From Nibricoccus aquaticus (GTDB taxonomy: Bacteria; Verrucomicrobiota; Verrucomicrobiia; Opitutales; Opitutaceae): a DNA stretch of 64,000 nt. The DNA is taken from the NCBI RefSeq assembly GCF_002310495.1, contig NZ_CP023344.1, positions 4,171,501 through 4,235,500 on the forward strand, given 5' to 3'. The notes under the pieces were generated by a model. The model was not told the origin of the DNA, did no database searches, and worked only from the letters and a program-made list of their open reading frames with translations. Position 1 is the stretch's first letter, and every line of letters begins with the position of its first letter. This document shows, one piece after another, positions 43,795-53,270 of the stretch. The position numbers and the translations under genes were made by a program.

Positions 43795-46700
43795 TTAAGC
43801 GCGGCCTTTGAGTTTAGTGCGGAGATAGGGCGCGGTGGGGGAGTCTTTGACTTTGAGGAGGCCGTCCAAGGGTCCTTGATACAAAAGCTGGCCGCCGTCG
43901 GGGCCGCCGACGGGGCCGAGTTCGATGATCCAATCGGCTTCGAGGAGGAGGTCGAGGTGGTGTTCGATGACGACGACGGTGTGGCCTTGGTCGACGAGGG
44001 AGTGGAGAACGCGGATGAGCTTTTCGCAGTCGCTCAGGTGCAGGCCGATGGTCGGTTCTTCGAGGAGGTAGAGGTTGTGCGGTTGCTGGCCGCGGCTGCG
44101 TTCGCGGTAGCTGGCGAGACCGGCGGAAAGTTCGGTGACGAGTTTGAGGCGCTGGGCTTCGCCGCCGGAGAGTGTGGGCGAACTCTGACCGAGGGTGAGG
44201 TAGCCGAGGCCGCAATCGACCATGAGCTGGCAGATTTGGGAGAGCTGCGAATGGAAATCGAAGAACTGGGCGGCTTCTTCGAACGTGAGCTGGAGGACCT
44301 GGCCGATGTTTTTGCCCTTCCATGCGATGTCGCTGAGGTCGGCGCTATAACGCGAACCGCGGCAGTCATCGCACGGCAAATACGTGTCGGGCATGAAGGC
44401 CATTTCGAGTTTGATGCGGCCGGCGCCGGAGCAGGTTTCGCAGCGGCCGCCCGCGGTGTTGAAGGAGAAGCGCGAGGCGGAGTAGCCGCGGATTTTTGCT
44501 TCGGGCAACGACGCGAAGAACTGGCGGATGAGGTCGAAGATGCCGAGGTAGGTCGCGGGCGTAGAGCGAGGGGTTTTGCCGATGGGCGATTGGTCGACTT
44601 CGATGACGGCTTTGAAGTGGGAAGCGCCGGTGAGTTCGTCGAAGGGCGGGAGCGATTTGGCGTCCGGGGTTTGAGTGAGTGTGTCGGCGGTGAAGCCGGT
44701 GGCTTTCACGAAGTCGCGGCCGGTGAGTTTGGTTTTCTTGGCTTTGATCGCGTGCGTGACGGCGGGATTTAAGAGGTCGCGGAAGAGCGTGGATTTGCCT
44801 GCGCCGCTTGGGCCGGCGGCCATGATGAGGCGGCCGTGCGGGAGACGGAGGTCGAAGTCTTTGAGATTTCGGAGGCGCGCGCCGGTGAGGGACAGAAAAC
44901 CAGATGCCAGAGGCCGGATGCCAGAGTCGGAGTCGGCGGAGGGAAGAGATGAAACGTCTTTGGCGATGGCATTAGCTTTTGAGGTCTTGGCTGGCTTCTG
45001 GGATCTGGCTTCTGGTTTCTCGATTGGTCGGTACGCGCCGCGCAACGGATGTTTGATGCCGCGCGCGAGGAAGAGGCCGGTGAGGGATTTGTCGCTGGCT
45101 TTGATTTCGGCGGGCGTGCCGTTGGCGAGGAGATCGCCGCCGTGAATGCCGGCGGCAGGTCCGAGATCGATGATGCGGTCGGCGTGCTCCATGAGCTCGT
45201 CGTCGTGCTCGACGACGAGGAGCGTGTTTCCTTTGGCGCGGAGGGATTCGAGGGTTTCGATGAGACGATCGTTGTCGCGGGCGTGGAGGCCGATGGACGG
45301 CTCGTCTAGGACGTAGAGGACGCCGGAGAGGTTGGAGCCGAGTTGCGCGGCGAGGCGGATGCGCTGGGCTTCGCCACCGGAGAGCGTTTCAGTGGGACGG
45401 TCGAGCGAGAGGTAAGCGAGCCCGACGTGGTCGAGGAAGCGGAGGCGTTCCTCGATCTGCGGGACGATGTCTTGCGTGATGAGTTTGCCGCGGGCGTCGA
45501 GTTCGAGGGCGCGGAGGTTGGCGAGCAGTTGTGAGGGAGTTGTGCGCAGCAGATCGGGGAGAGAAAGCGGCGGCTGTTTCTTGGACGTGAAATGAAGTTT
45601 CACCGCGCGGGCGATGCGGTTGAGGCGGGCGCCGTGGCACTCGGGGCAGGGCTGGCCTTCCTCGGCGACGTCGTCGGCAGATTCGACACCGAAGGCGCGG
45701 AGGCGGAGGGCGGAGTCGGCTTCGTCGTCGTTGGCTTCCTCTTTTTCGAGCTGAAGCATCCACGGGAACACGCGGCCGTGGCCGCGGCAGGTCGGGCACC
45801 AACCGCGCGGGGAGTTGAAGGAGAATTGTTTTGGGTCGAGCTCGGGGAAGGATTCGCCGGTGTCGATGTCGGTGCGCGTGGTGGAGAACCAGGAGAGGAC
45901 GTCGCCTTGGGGCGTGACGAGGAAGCAGGAGCCTTTGCCGAGGCGGAGGGCTTCTTCCAGAACGTTAGAGGCTAGAGGCCGGACGGCAGAAGCGGAGGGG
46001 GCGGAGGTGTCCTTGGCGGAGGTTTTAGATTTCGCGGCCTTGGCTGGTTTCTGAGATCTGGCTTCCAGATTCTTCAGGTCGGCGACAACGACTTCGATGT
46101 CGTGTTCTTTGTAGCGGTCGAGTTTTTGGAAGGTATCGACGCGCAGGAGACGGCCGTCGGCGCGCATCAGTTCGTAGCCGTGGTTTTCGATCCAGGTCGC
46201 GATGGGCTGGTGGTGGCCTTTGCGGCCGCGGATGAGCGGCGAGCAGAGGTAGAGGTGTTTGGCTTTCTTCGCTTTTGGGGTGGCGAGGACGCGGGTGAGG
46301 AGGGCTTTGAGCTGGCCTTGGGAAAGCGGCTCGACGGGGCGGTCGGTGTCGGGGTGATGCTGAATGCCCATGCGGGCGTAGAGCAGGCGCAGGTACTGGG
46401 CGACCTCGGTGATGGTCGCGACGGTGGATTTGCGGGAACCGCGGGTGACGCGTTGCTCGATGGCGACGGTGGGCGGGATGCCGGTGAGGCGGTCGATATC
46501 GGGGCGCGGGAGTTGTTCGACGAACTGGCGCGCGTAGGGCGACATGGACTCCATGAAGCGGCGCTGGCCTTCGGCGAAGATGATGTCGAAGGCTAGAGTG
46601 GATTTGCCTGAGCCGGAGACGCCGGTGACGACGGTGAGCTCGCGGTGCGGGATGGAGAGCGAGAGGTTTTTGAGGTTGTTCTCGCGGGCACCTTCGAGAC

Positions 46701-49700
46701 GGAGGACGGAGGATGAAGGGAGTGCGGCGAGTGCGGCGCGATAGGGAGCGGGAGATTCGGCGGCGAGAAATTCGGTAGCGCCGCGGGCGTGTTCGTCGAG
46801 GGCGTCGCGGAGGAAGGGGCTCGTGGCGGTGTTGGCGGCGGCGATGGTTTCTGGCGTGCCCGTGGCGATGATACGGCCGCCATCTGCGCCGGCTTCAGGT
46901 CCGACTTCGAGGATCCAGTCGGCGGATTTGAGGACATCGAGATTGTGCTCGATGACGACTACGCTGTGGCCGCGATCGACGAGTGCGTGGAGAACGGTGA
47001 GGAGGCGTTTGACGTCGTGGCGGTGGAGGCCGGTGGTGGGCTCGTCGAGGAGCAGGAGTGCGCCGTTGGACGGAGCAGCGTTGTCGGGCTTCGTGGATTT
47101 GACGGCTGAGATTTCTCCGGTGAAGCCGGAGAGGTAGCGGACGAGTTTGAGGCGTTGGGATTCGCCGCCGCTGAGGGTGTTGAGCGGCTGGCCGAGCGTG
47201 AGGTAGCCGAGGCCGACGGATTGGAGGCTGGCGAGGCGGCTGCGGATGGTGGCGTGTTCGGCGAATAGCGTGAGCGCGTCGTCGATGCTGGTCGCGAGGA
47301 GGTCGGCGACGGAGCGGCCGTTCCAAGTGATGGCGAGGACTTCGGGTTTGAAGCGGCGGCTTTCGCAGACCGGGCAGGGGACGAAGACGTCGGAGAGGAA
47401 TTGCATCTCGACGCGTTCGTAGCCGAGGCCCTGGCAGTGGTCGCAGCGTCCGTCGCCGCTGTTGAAGGAGAAACTCGACGGGCTGAAACCAGCTTCTTGG
47501 GCGGCGGGGGTTTGGGCGTAGAGTTCGCGGATAAGATCCCAGGCTTCGGTGTAGAGCGCAGGGTTGGATCGCGGCGTGCGACTGAGCGGGGATTGGTCGA
47601 CGAGGACGATCTCTGAGAACTCGAGGTCGCTCTCGATTTTTTCGATAACGGCGACGTCTTCGGTGAGCAGGTGACGCTGGGTGAGAAGGCCCTGGTGGAT
47701 GACGCTGTCGAGGAGCGTGGATTTGCCGGAGCCGGAGACGCCGGAGAGGCAGACGAGACGCTGAAGCGGGAGCGTGACGTCGACGTTGCGGAGGTTGTGC
47801 TTGGAGGCGCCGGTGAAACGGAGGGTGGGCGATTTTTTAGTGACGGGGCGGCGCATGCCCGGTGTTTCGATACGTTCGCGGCCGGAGAGGTAGGCGCCGG
47901 TGATGGCGGCGTCGGAGGCGAGGAGTTGGGGGACGTCGCCTTGGAAGACGATGTGGCCGCCGCGGCTGCCGGGAGTGGGGCCGACTTCGAGAACATGGTC
48001 GGCAGCGCGGATCATGGCTTCGTCGTGTTCGACGACGACGACGGTGTTGCCGGTGTCTGTCAGCGTGCGGATGATTGCAATGAGGCGGTCGATGTCTCGC
48101 GGGTGCAGGCCGACGCTGGGTTCATCGAGGACGAAGAGCGTGTCGACGAGCGAGGTGCCGAGGCAGGACGTGAGGTTGACGCGTTGGACTTCACCGCCGG
48201 AGAGGGTTTTGGAGGAGCGGTCGAGCGTGAGGTAGTTGAGGCCGACTTGCTGCAGATAACGGAGACGCGTGCGGATGGACTCGAAGGCGAGTTCGGCGCT
48301 GCGGGACGATTCGGCGGAGCGCGTGAGTAGCGAGGTGGAGAGGCCGACGAGTTCGAGGAGTTCGCTAACGGGAATCTGGTAGAGTTCGGGGAGAGTTTTA
48401 CCCTGCCATTTCCAGCAGAGGGATTCGGGCTGGAGGCGCGTGCCGCCGCAGGCAGGGCAGGGGTTGTAGGCGCGGTAGCGGGAGAGGAAAACGCGCACGT
48501 GCATCTTGTACGTGTTTTTCTCGAGCCACTTGAAAAAGCCTTTCACGCCGTACCAATACTGCGGCCAGGTTTTGTTGTTCTCTTCGCCGTAGCCGGGCTC
48601 GCCATCGATGACGAAGGCGCGTTGCTCGGGCGTGAGTGAAGCGAAAGGAACGTTGGTCGGGATTTTTCGCTTCTTGGCGAACGTCATCAGGTCGCGTTTC
48701 GACTCGGAGTAGACTTCGCCTTCCCAGCACTTGAGCGCGCCGTCGTCGATTGACTTGGTCTGATCGGGAATCGCGAGACGGTAATCGATCTCGATGACGC
48801 GGCCAAAGCCGCGGCATTGCGGGCAGGCGCCGAGCGGGGAGTTGAAGGAGAAAAGCGCAGGCGATGCGGCGCGAAAGGTTCGGCCGGTTTTCGGCGAGTG
48901 GAGTCCGCGGGAGAAGTGGGCGACCTCGCGGAAGGTGGAGTCGGCGGTTGAGAAGAGACGGACTTCGTTGTGGCCGAAGTGGAGCGCGGTTTCGGTGGCT
49001 TCGAGGAAGCGGGCGCGGCTGGCGGCGTCGATGGTGACGCGGTCCTGGACGACGAAGATGTGGTCGCTGAGTTGGCTGGCCGGTGCGGACGGTTTCGCGG
49101 CGGAGAGGTCGGTCAGGAAATCGTCGATACGGTGGGCGGTCGTGTTGCCATCGACGGCAGGGACAAGGATGCGGACGTAGGACTGGCCTTTGAGGTTTTG
49201 GAGGATTTCGGGCCAGGTGAGGTTGTCGGGTTTCTTGACGCGGAAGGCGATGATCAGGGTTTGCTTCGCGTGGATAGCGGAGATTTTTTCCCAGATGGAT
49301 TGCGGGGTGTCGTCTTCGACTTTTTCGCCGGTGACGGGGTCGAAGCATTCGGCGACGTGGCTGAACCAGACTTTGAAGAAGTCGGTGAGCTCGGTCATCG
49401 TGCCGACGGTGGAGCGCGACGTTTTGACGGTATTGGTCTGCTCGATGGCGATCGACGGGCGGATGTTTTCGATCGAGTCGACCTTGGGCTTGTCGAGGAG
49501 GTCCAGGAACTGGCGCGTGTAGGCGGAAAAGGTTTCGACGTAGCGGCGTTGTCCTTCGGCGTGGAGCGTGTCGAAAACGAGCGAGGATTTGCCGGCGCCG
49601 CTCAGGCCGGTGACGACGATGTATTTGCCGAGGGGAAGATCGAGGTCGAAGCCCTTGAGGTTGTTCTGGCGGACGCCGCGGAGGCGGATGGATTCGGGGG

Positions 49701-49812
49701 AGGGAACGGACCGCTCGCTGGTGCTCGCGGCTAGGGCGGAGGCTTTGCGGGAAACGGAGGCGGCGGTGGGCTTGGCGGTGCGTTTGGACACAGGGCGAAC
49801 ACCGATGTACAC
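43795..49812 (-). CDS. uvrA: Excinuclease ABC subunit A, tandem double-length form
   Basis: DNA damage sensor of nucleotide excision repair, here 2005 residues, about twice the usual 940. It consists of two complete UvrA modules in one frame (about 40-980 and 1000-2005). Four Walker A motifs (GLSGAGKSS near 71, GVSGSGKST near 692 and 1066, GPSGAGKST near 1669), four LSGGE signatures and paired CxxC zinc modules in each half (for example CDHCQG...CPVCES and CETCSG...CDDCRG) are visible, so all four ATPase sites look intact. Chlamydial UvrA has this double form. Two repeat-derived inserts lie at about 1246-1283 and 1597-1639. The start is GTG 49812, with GTG 49791 (MSKRTAKPT) as an alternative; neither has a clear ribosome binding site. 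Confidence 0.95.
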   Translation of the reverse strand: MYIGVRPVSKRTAKPTAASVSRKASALAASTSERSVPSPESIRLRGVRQNNLKGFDLDLPLGKYIVVTGLSGAGKSSLVFDTLHAEGQRRYVETFSAYTRQFLDLLDKPKVDSIENIRPSIAIEQTNTVKTSRSTVGTMTELTDFFKVWFSHVAECFDPVTGEKVEDDTPQSIWEKISAIHAKQTLIIAFRVKKPDNLTWPEILQNLKGQSYVRILVPAVDGNTTAHRIDDFLTDLSAAKPSAPASQLSDHIFVVQDRVTIDAASRARFLEATETALHFGHNEVRLFSTADSTFREVAHFSRGLHSPKTGRTFRAASPALFSFNSPLGACPQCRGFGRVIEIDYRLAIPDQTKSIDDGALKCWEGEVYSESKRDLMTFAKKRKIPTNVPFASLTPEQRAFVIDGEPGYGEENNKTWPQYWYGVKGFFKWLEKNTYKMHVRVFLSRYRAYNPCPACGGTRLQPESLCWKWQGKTLPELYQIPVSELLELVGLSTSLLTRSAESSRSAELAFESIRTRLRYLQQVGLNYLTLDRSSKTLSGGEVQRVNLTSCLGTSLVDTLFVLDEPSVGLHPRDIDRLIAIIRTLTDTGNTVVVVEHDEAMIRAADHVLEVGPTPGSRGGHIVFQGDVPQLLASDAAITGAYLSGRERIETPGMRRPVTKKSPTLRFTGASKHNLRNVDVTLPLQRLVCLSGVSGSGKSTLLDSVIHQGLLTQRHLLTEDVAVIEKIESDLEFSEIVLVDQSPLSRTPRSNPALYTEAWDLIRELYAQTPAAQEAGFSPSSFSFNSGDGRCDHCQGLGYERVEMQFLSDVFVPCPVCESRRFKPEVLAITWNGRSVADLLATSIDDALTLFAEHATIRSRLASLQSVGLGYLTLGQPLNTLSGGESQRLKLVRYLSGFTGEISAVKSTKPDNAAPSNGALLLLDEPTTGLHRHDVKRLLTVLHALVDRGHSVVVIEHNLDVLKSADWILEVGPEAGADGGRIIATGTPETIAAANTATSPFLRDALDEHARGATEFLAAESPAPYRAALAALPSSSVLRLEGARENNLKNLSLSIPHRELTVVTGVSGSGKSTLAFDIIFAEGQRRFMESMSPYARQFVEQLPRPDIDRLTGIPPTVAIEQRVTRGSRKSTVATITEVAQYLRLLYARMGIQHHPDTDRPVEPLSQGQLKALLTRVLATPKAKKAKHLYLCSPLIRGRKGHHQPIATWIENHGYELMRADGRLLRVDTFQKLDRYKEHDIEVVVADLKNLEARSQKPAKAAKSKTSAKDTSAPSASAVRPLASNVLEEALRLGKGSCFLVTPQGDVLSWFSTTRTDIDTGESFPELDPKQFSFNSPRGWCPTCRGHGRVFPWMLQLEKEEANDDEADSALRLRAFGVESADDVAEEGQPCPECHGARLNRIARAVKLHFTSKKQPPLSLPDLLRTTPSQLLANLRALELDARGKLITQDIVPQIEERLRFLDHVGLAYLSLDRPTETLSGGEAQRIRLAAQLGSNLSGVLYVLDEPSIGLHARDNDRLIETLESLRAKGNTLLVVEHDDELMEHADRIIDLGPAAGIHGGDLLANGTPAEIKASDKSLTGLFLARGIKHPLRGAYRPIEKPEARSQKPAKTSKANAIAKDVSSLPSADSDSGIRPLASGFLSLTGARLRNLKDFDLRLPHGRLIMAAGPSGAGKSTLFRDLLNPAVTHAIKAKKTKLTGRDFVKATGFTADTLTQTPDAKSLPPFDELTGASHFKAVIEVDQSPIGKTPRSTPATYLGIFDLIRQFFASLPEAKIRGYSASRFSFNTAGGRCETCSGAGRIKLEMAFMPDTYLPCDDCRGSRYSADLSDIAWKGKNIGQVLQLTFEEAAQFFDFHSQLSQICQLMVDCGLGYLTLGQSSPTLSGGEAQRLKLVTELSAGLASYRERSRGQQPHNLYLLEEPTIGLHLSDCEKLIRVLHSLVDQGHTVVVIEHHLDLLLEADWIIELGPVGGPDGGQLLYQGPLDGLLKVKDSPTAPYLRTKLKGRA
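44894..45020. repeat. In-frame repeat insert in uvrA, copy A
   Basis: About 127 bases bounded by imperfect inverted repeats: AGAAAACCAGATGCCAGAGG at the left (44894-44913) and CTGGCTTCTGGTTTCT at the right (45005-45020). It encodes a low-complexity linker in UvrA (KPEARSQKPAK ... SGIRPLASGF). Copy B and the typA-side intergenic GCCAGAGGGCC stretch are relatives. Confidence 0.7.
45964..46074. repeat. In-frame repeat insert in uvrA, copy B
   Basis: About 110 bases sharing with copy A the blocks TAGAGGCCGGA, CTTGGCTGGTTTCTG and GATCTGGCTTC in the same order. It encodes EARSQKPAKAAK ... AVRPLASNVL, inserted in the second UvrA module between LKNL and EEALRLGKGS. The peptides of copies A and B align, which shows common origin. 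Confidence 0.7.
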
Positions 49813-49917
49813 GCGGCGCTGGAATTCAACTGCGCGATGAAGATGACGGCCGTAGTTGGGATGATTACTGACAGGACGGTGTCAGGATTGGCGGAGCGTA
49901 CAGAAATTCCAGAGAAC

Positions 49918-49986
49918 GGACGACACGGCGATCGTCCCTCCAGGGAACGAGCGGAGTCGAACCGGCGGGGTTAAGGCTAACCCGCC
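49918..49986. repeat. Hairpin repeat pair upstream of uvrA
   Basis: GGACGA-CACGGCGA-TCGTCC (49918-49937) then GGCGGGGTTA-AGGC-TAACCCGCC (49964-49986) followed by CTACCTT. Same two units in the same order as at 39238-39397. They lie between uvrA and the 3' end of the glycosyltransferase gene and may terminate the latter. Confidence 0.7.
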
Positions 49987-50005
49987 CTACCTTCGGAAGC
50001 GCGAG

Positions 50006-51094
50006 CTATGCGTGGAGCAGGCGCTGGAAGAGTTCGAGGTGGGCGGCGGCCTGGCGCTCGGGGGCGAAATGCGCGGCGGCGTAGGCGCGGACGCGGGTAG
50101 ATTCGTTGGTGCGGGTGGTGGCGTCGGTGAGGAGCGGAGTGAGTGCGGCGAGAAAAGCGGATTGGTCGCCGGGAGGGACGACGAGGCCGCCGCATTCGGC
50201 GACGCCGCTGACTTTGTAAGCGACGGACGGGAGGCCGTGGGCGTGGGCTTCGACGAGGAAGTTAGAAAGAGATTCGCTCTTCGACGTGAGGACGGCGAGG
50301 TCGGCGGCGTGGTAGAGCGGACGTGGGTCGGACTGGAAGCCGGTGAATTTTACGCGGTCACCGAGATTTTTGGAGACGACGAGCGCTTTGCAGTCGGCGA
50401 GGGCGGCGCCTTCGCCGCCGAGCCAGAGCTGCCAGTCGCGGTCGCGCGGAAGTTGAGCGGCGAGTTCGATGAGTTCGCGTTGATTTTTTTCGGGGCGAAA
50501 CATCGCGACGCAGAGGAGGACGATGGTTTTTTCGGAGGCAGCGAAACGGGCGCGGAGTTGGGCGCGGTCGTTTGCGGCGGTGGCGGGATCGGCGGTTGGA
50601 GCGAAGACGAGGGAGTTGTGGATGACGCTGATTTTGTCCGGCCGCACAGCGTAGTTTTCGACGAGGATTTTTTCGGAGACGTGGCTGTTGGCGATGACGT
50701 GACGGACCTGGTGCAGCGAGTGCACGAAGAGCATGGGCAGGCGTTTGCCGGTGCGCATGGTGCAGAGCATGGCGCTGCCGGGGAATTTCACGCGCAGCAT
50801 TTGGTTCACGGAGCCGGCGTTGCAGTTGGCCATGCGGCCCATGCAGAGGATGATGTCCGGCGCGAACGAGATGACTTTCTTGAAGAGACCGGGTGCGAAC
50901 CAGTCGAGGTGTGTATCGAAAGGCTGGAGCACGATGCGCGGGAGGTCGGCGGCGGTGGGGCCGAGCGCTCCGCCGGGGCGAAAAGTGAGGAGGGCGGCGT
51001 CGTGACCAGCGGCGATGAACGCGCGCGTGAGCAGGATGGACTGGCGTTCGGTGCCGCCGCTGCGGAGGCGGTCCTGGATGACGAGAATTTTCAT
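50006..51094 (-). CDS. Glycosyltransferase family 4 protein
   Basis: 362-residue GT-B fold enzyme. The N-terminal part has RLRSGGTERQSILL, the donor-side part has the VLLCVAMFRPEKNQRELIELA segment and the C-terminal E-x7-E-type region SKSESLSNFLVEAHAHGLPSVAYKVSGVAE, typical of GT4 sugar transferases that retain configuration. The acceptor is unknown; such enzymes build polysaccharide, lipopolysaccharide or glycolipids. It is a lone gene divergent from the small 4-TM protein gene, so context gives no further clue. Confidence 0.9.
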   Translation of the reverse strand: MKILVIQDRLRSGGTERQSILLTRAFIAAGHDAALLTFRPGGALGPTAADLPRIVLQPFDTHLDWFAPGLFKKVISFAPDIILCMGRMANCNAGSVNQMLRVKFPGSAMLCTMRTGKRLPMLFVHSLHQVRHVIANSHVSEKILVENYAVRPDKISVIHNSLVFAPTADPATAANDRAQLRARFAASEKTIVLLCVAMFRPEKNQRELIELAAQLPRDRDWQLWLGGEGAALADCKALVVSKNLGDRVKFTGFQSDPRPLYHAADLAVLTSKSESLSNFLVEAHAHGLPSVAYKVSGVAECGGLVVPPGDQSAFLAALTPLLTDATTRTNESTRVRAYAAAHFAPERQAAAHLELFQRLLHA

Positions 51095-51132
51095 TGCGCG
51101 GGAAATGAGCCGTCGAAGAGTGGGCGGCTCAG

Positions 51133-51636
51133 ATGAAACATCCGTTTGTGCAACTCCTGGTTCGTTGGTGCGTGCTCGCCGTGGGCGTGACGATGGCGAC
51201 GAAGCTGGTGAATGGGATTCATTGCGACAGCCGGGAGACGTTGATCGTGGTCGTGCTGCTGCTGAGTTTCTTCAATGCGATCCTGAAGCCGGTGCTGATG
51301 TTATTCGCGATGCCGTTCATCGTTATGACGCTGGGGCTGGGGATTGTGGTGATCAATGCGTTGTTGTTCTCGTTGGTGGGAAACCTCGTCAACGGCTTTT
51401 ACGTCGATGGATTCTGGTCGGCGATTGGCGGAGCGATCATCGTCAGCCTGACCAATCTCGTCGCGAATGCGCTGCTGGGTAATCAGGGGCCGCGCGGGCC
51501 GCGTCCGCCGGGCGGTGGCGTTGGCGGCGGAATGGGTGGACGGGGATTTGGTGGCTTTGGCGTTCCGCCGCGGCCACAGGTGAAGCAGCCGGAGAAGAGT
51601 GTGCCGCCGGGCAAGGGCGATGTGATCGATATCTGA
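51133..51636 (+). CDS. Membrane protein of the YvlD / phage-holin family 4 type
   Basis: 167 residues. Four hydrophobic segments (about 7-24, 32-52, 54-78 and 90-108) with conserved features NAILKPVLMLFAMPFIVMTLGLG and NALLFSLVGNLVNGFYVDGF place it in the DUF360/YvlD family, often labelled holin by similarity alone. A Gly/Arg/Pro-rich cytoplasmic or periplasmic tail (from about 113) is unusual. No phage genes are nearby, so a lysis role is unlikely; Bacillus relatives respond to envelope stress. Confidence 0.85.
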   Translation: MKHPFVQLLVRWCVLAVGVTMATKLVNGIHCDSRETLIVVVLLLSFFNAILKPVLMLFAMPFIVMTLGLGIVVINALLFSLVGNLVNGFYVDGFWSAIGGAIIVSLTNLVANALLGNQGPRGPRPPGGGVGGGMGGRGFGGFGVPPRPQVKQPEKSVPPGKGDVIDI

Positions 51637-51781
51637 ACGCGTTCGAGCACGCCTATGAAGCTGGAGCGCGGATGCGAGGTCCGGCCCTACTAGGATTTGG
51701 GGTGCGGATTTTCCCGTTTGACGGTGCTGGCGGGGGGCGTGACGGTTGCGGTTTTCCGCGAACTCACACCTCTTTCCTACC

Positions 51782-53179
51782 ATGGCTGAAACCACTGAAT
51801 ATGACCTGATCGTTATTGGCGGCGGTCCCGCGGGCTACGCGGGCGCGATTCGTGCCGGACAGCTCGGCAAGAAAGTTGCCTGCATCGAAATGGAGCGCGC
51901 GGGCGGCACGTGCCTTAACTGGGGTTGTATTCCCACGAAGGCGCTGCTGAAGAGCGCGGATCTCTATCAGAAGATCAAAAAATCCGAGTCGTTCGGGATC
52001 AGCGTGAAGGATGTGTCATTCGACTTCGCCAAGGTCATGGAGCGTTCGCGCGGCGTTGCCACGCAGATGGCCAAGGGCGTGGAATTTCTCTTCAAGAAGA
52101 ACAAGGTCGATTATATCGTCGGCAAGGCGCAGGTGAGCGCGCCGGGCATGGTCTCGGTCACCGAGGGCGAGCACAAAGGAAAGTTCTTCAAAACGAAAAA
52201 CATCCTCATCGCCACCGGCTGCAAGATGCGCCGCATCCCCGGTCTCGAGTACGACGGCGTGCGCGTGATGACTTCGCGCGAGGCCCTCGCGAACACGAAG
52301 CTGCCGAAGTCGGTGATCATCGTCGGCGCCGGCGCGATCGGCGTGGAGTTCGCTTATTTCTACAACGCGTTTGGCACGAAGGTGACGCTCGTCGAGATGC
52401 TGCCGCAGATCGTGCCCGTCGAGGACGAGGAAATCGCGAAGACGCTGCACCGCTCGTTCGAGAAGCAGGGCATCGTGATTCACACGGACACGAAGTGTGA
52501 AAACTTCCGCGTCGGTGCGGACGGCGTGAAGGTCGATCTCGTGAAAGGCGACCAGAAGACCGAAGTCGAAGCGGAGCTGTTGCTCTCGGCTATCGGCGTC
52601 GTCGCCAATGTCGACGGCCTCCTCGCGGGCAACGTGAAGCCCGAGCTGGAGAAGAATTACCTGAAGGTCGGTGACGATTATCAGACCTCGATCAAGGGCA
52701 TCTACGCCGCCGGTGACATCATCGGGCCGCCGTGGCTCGCGCACGTGGCGACGTTTGAAGCGGTCAGCTGCGTCAATGGCATCTTCGGCCACGGCAAGCC
52801 GAAGCGCGTGCAGAAGTTTCCTGGCTGCACCTACTGCCAGCCGCAGATTTCCAGCACGGGCCTCACCGAGAAGGCCGCGAAGGAAAAGAAGCTCGATTAC
52901 AAGGTCGGCAAATTCCCGTTCACAGCGTCGGGCAAGGCGGTCGCCTCGGCCGACAGCGAAGGCTTCGTGAAGGTGATCACCGATGCGAAGACCGGCGAAA
53001 TCTACGGCGCGCACATCATCGGCTCGGAAGCGACCGAGCTCATCGCCGAGTACGGCCTTGCGATCGAACTCGAAGCGACGGTCGAAGAAATCCACCAGAC
53101 GATCCACGCGCACCCGACGTTGAGCGAAGCGGTGATGGAAGCCGCCGCGGCTTCACTGGGTGAGGCGATTCATATTTGA
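51782..53179 (+). CDS. lpdA: Dihydrolipoyl dehydrogenase (E3)
   Basis: FAD enzyme that reoxidises dihydrolipoamide in 2-oxoacid dehydrogenase complexes, 465 residues. N-terminal FAD motif GGGPAGYAGA, redox disulfide in GGTCLNWGCIPTKALL, NAD motif VGAGAIGVEFAYFYNAFG, the second FAD motif YAAGDIIGPPWLAHVA, and the catalytic His-Glu pair in HAHPTLSEAVMEAA at the C-terminus. ATG 51782 (MAETTEYDLIVIGGG) is right; 12 upstream codons are not conserved. No E1 or E2 genes are adjacent. An excellent terminator follows. Confidence 0.97.
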   Translation: MAETTEYDLIVIGGGPAGYAGAIRAGQLGKKVACIEMERAGGTCLNWGCIPTKALLKSADLYQKIKKSESFGISVKDVSFDFAKVMERSRGVATQMAKGVEFLFKKNKVDYIVGKAQVSAPGMVSVTEGEHKGKFFKTKNILIATGCKMRRIPGLEYDGVRVMTSREALANTKLPKSVIIVGAGAIGVEFAYFYNAFGTKVTLVEMLPQIVPVEDEEIAKTLHRSFEKQGIVIHTDTKCENFRVGADGVKVDLVKGDQKTEVEAELLLSAIGVVANVDGLLAGNVKPELEKNYLKVGDDYQTSIKGIYAAGDIIGPPWLAHVATFEAVSCVNGIFGHGKPKRVQKFPGCTYCQPQISSTGLTEKAAKEKKLDYKVGKFPFTASGKAVASADSEGFVKVITDAKTGEIYGAHIIGSEATELIAEYGLAIELEATVEEIHQTIHAHPTLSEAVMEAAAASLGEAIHI

Positions 53180-53214
53180 GCGAGTTGATCACCAGACAAA
53201 GTTTCTTAAACGCG

Positions 53215-53245
53215 AAACGGCCGGAATTTTTTCCGGCCGTTTTTT
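53215..53245 (+). terminator. Intrinsic terminator after lpdA
   Basis: Perfect 12-base stem AAACGGCCGGAA (53215-53226) / TTCCGGCCGTTT (53231-53242) with a TTTT loop and a continuing T-run to 53245. It marks the left boundary of the AT-richer island. Confidence 0.93.
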
Positions 53246-53270
53246 GTGCTTCGAGGTGTGGGCGATAAGT

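Noticed and set aside
43795-49812. Two separate adjacent uvrA genes
   Set aside because: The frame is continuous through the junction near residue 980-1000 with no stop or new ribosome binding site, so it is one double-length gene.
51133-51636. Phage holin and hence a prophage remnant
   Set aside because: The family label is by similarity only; no other phage gene is nearby and the family is widespread in non-phage settings.
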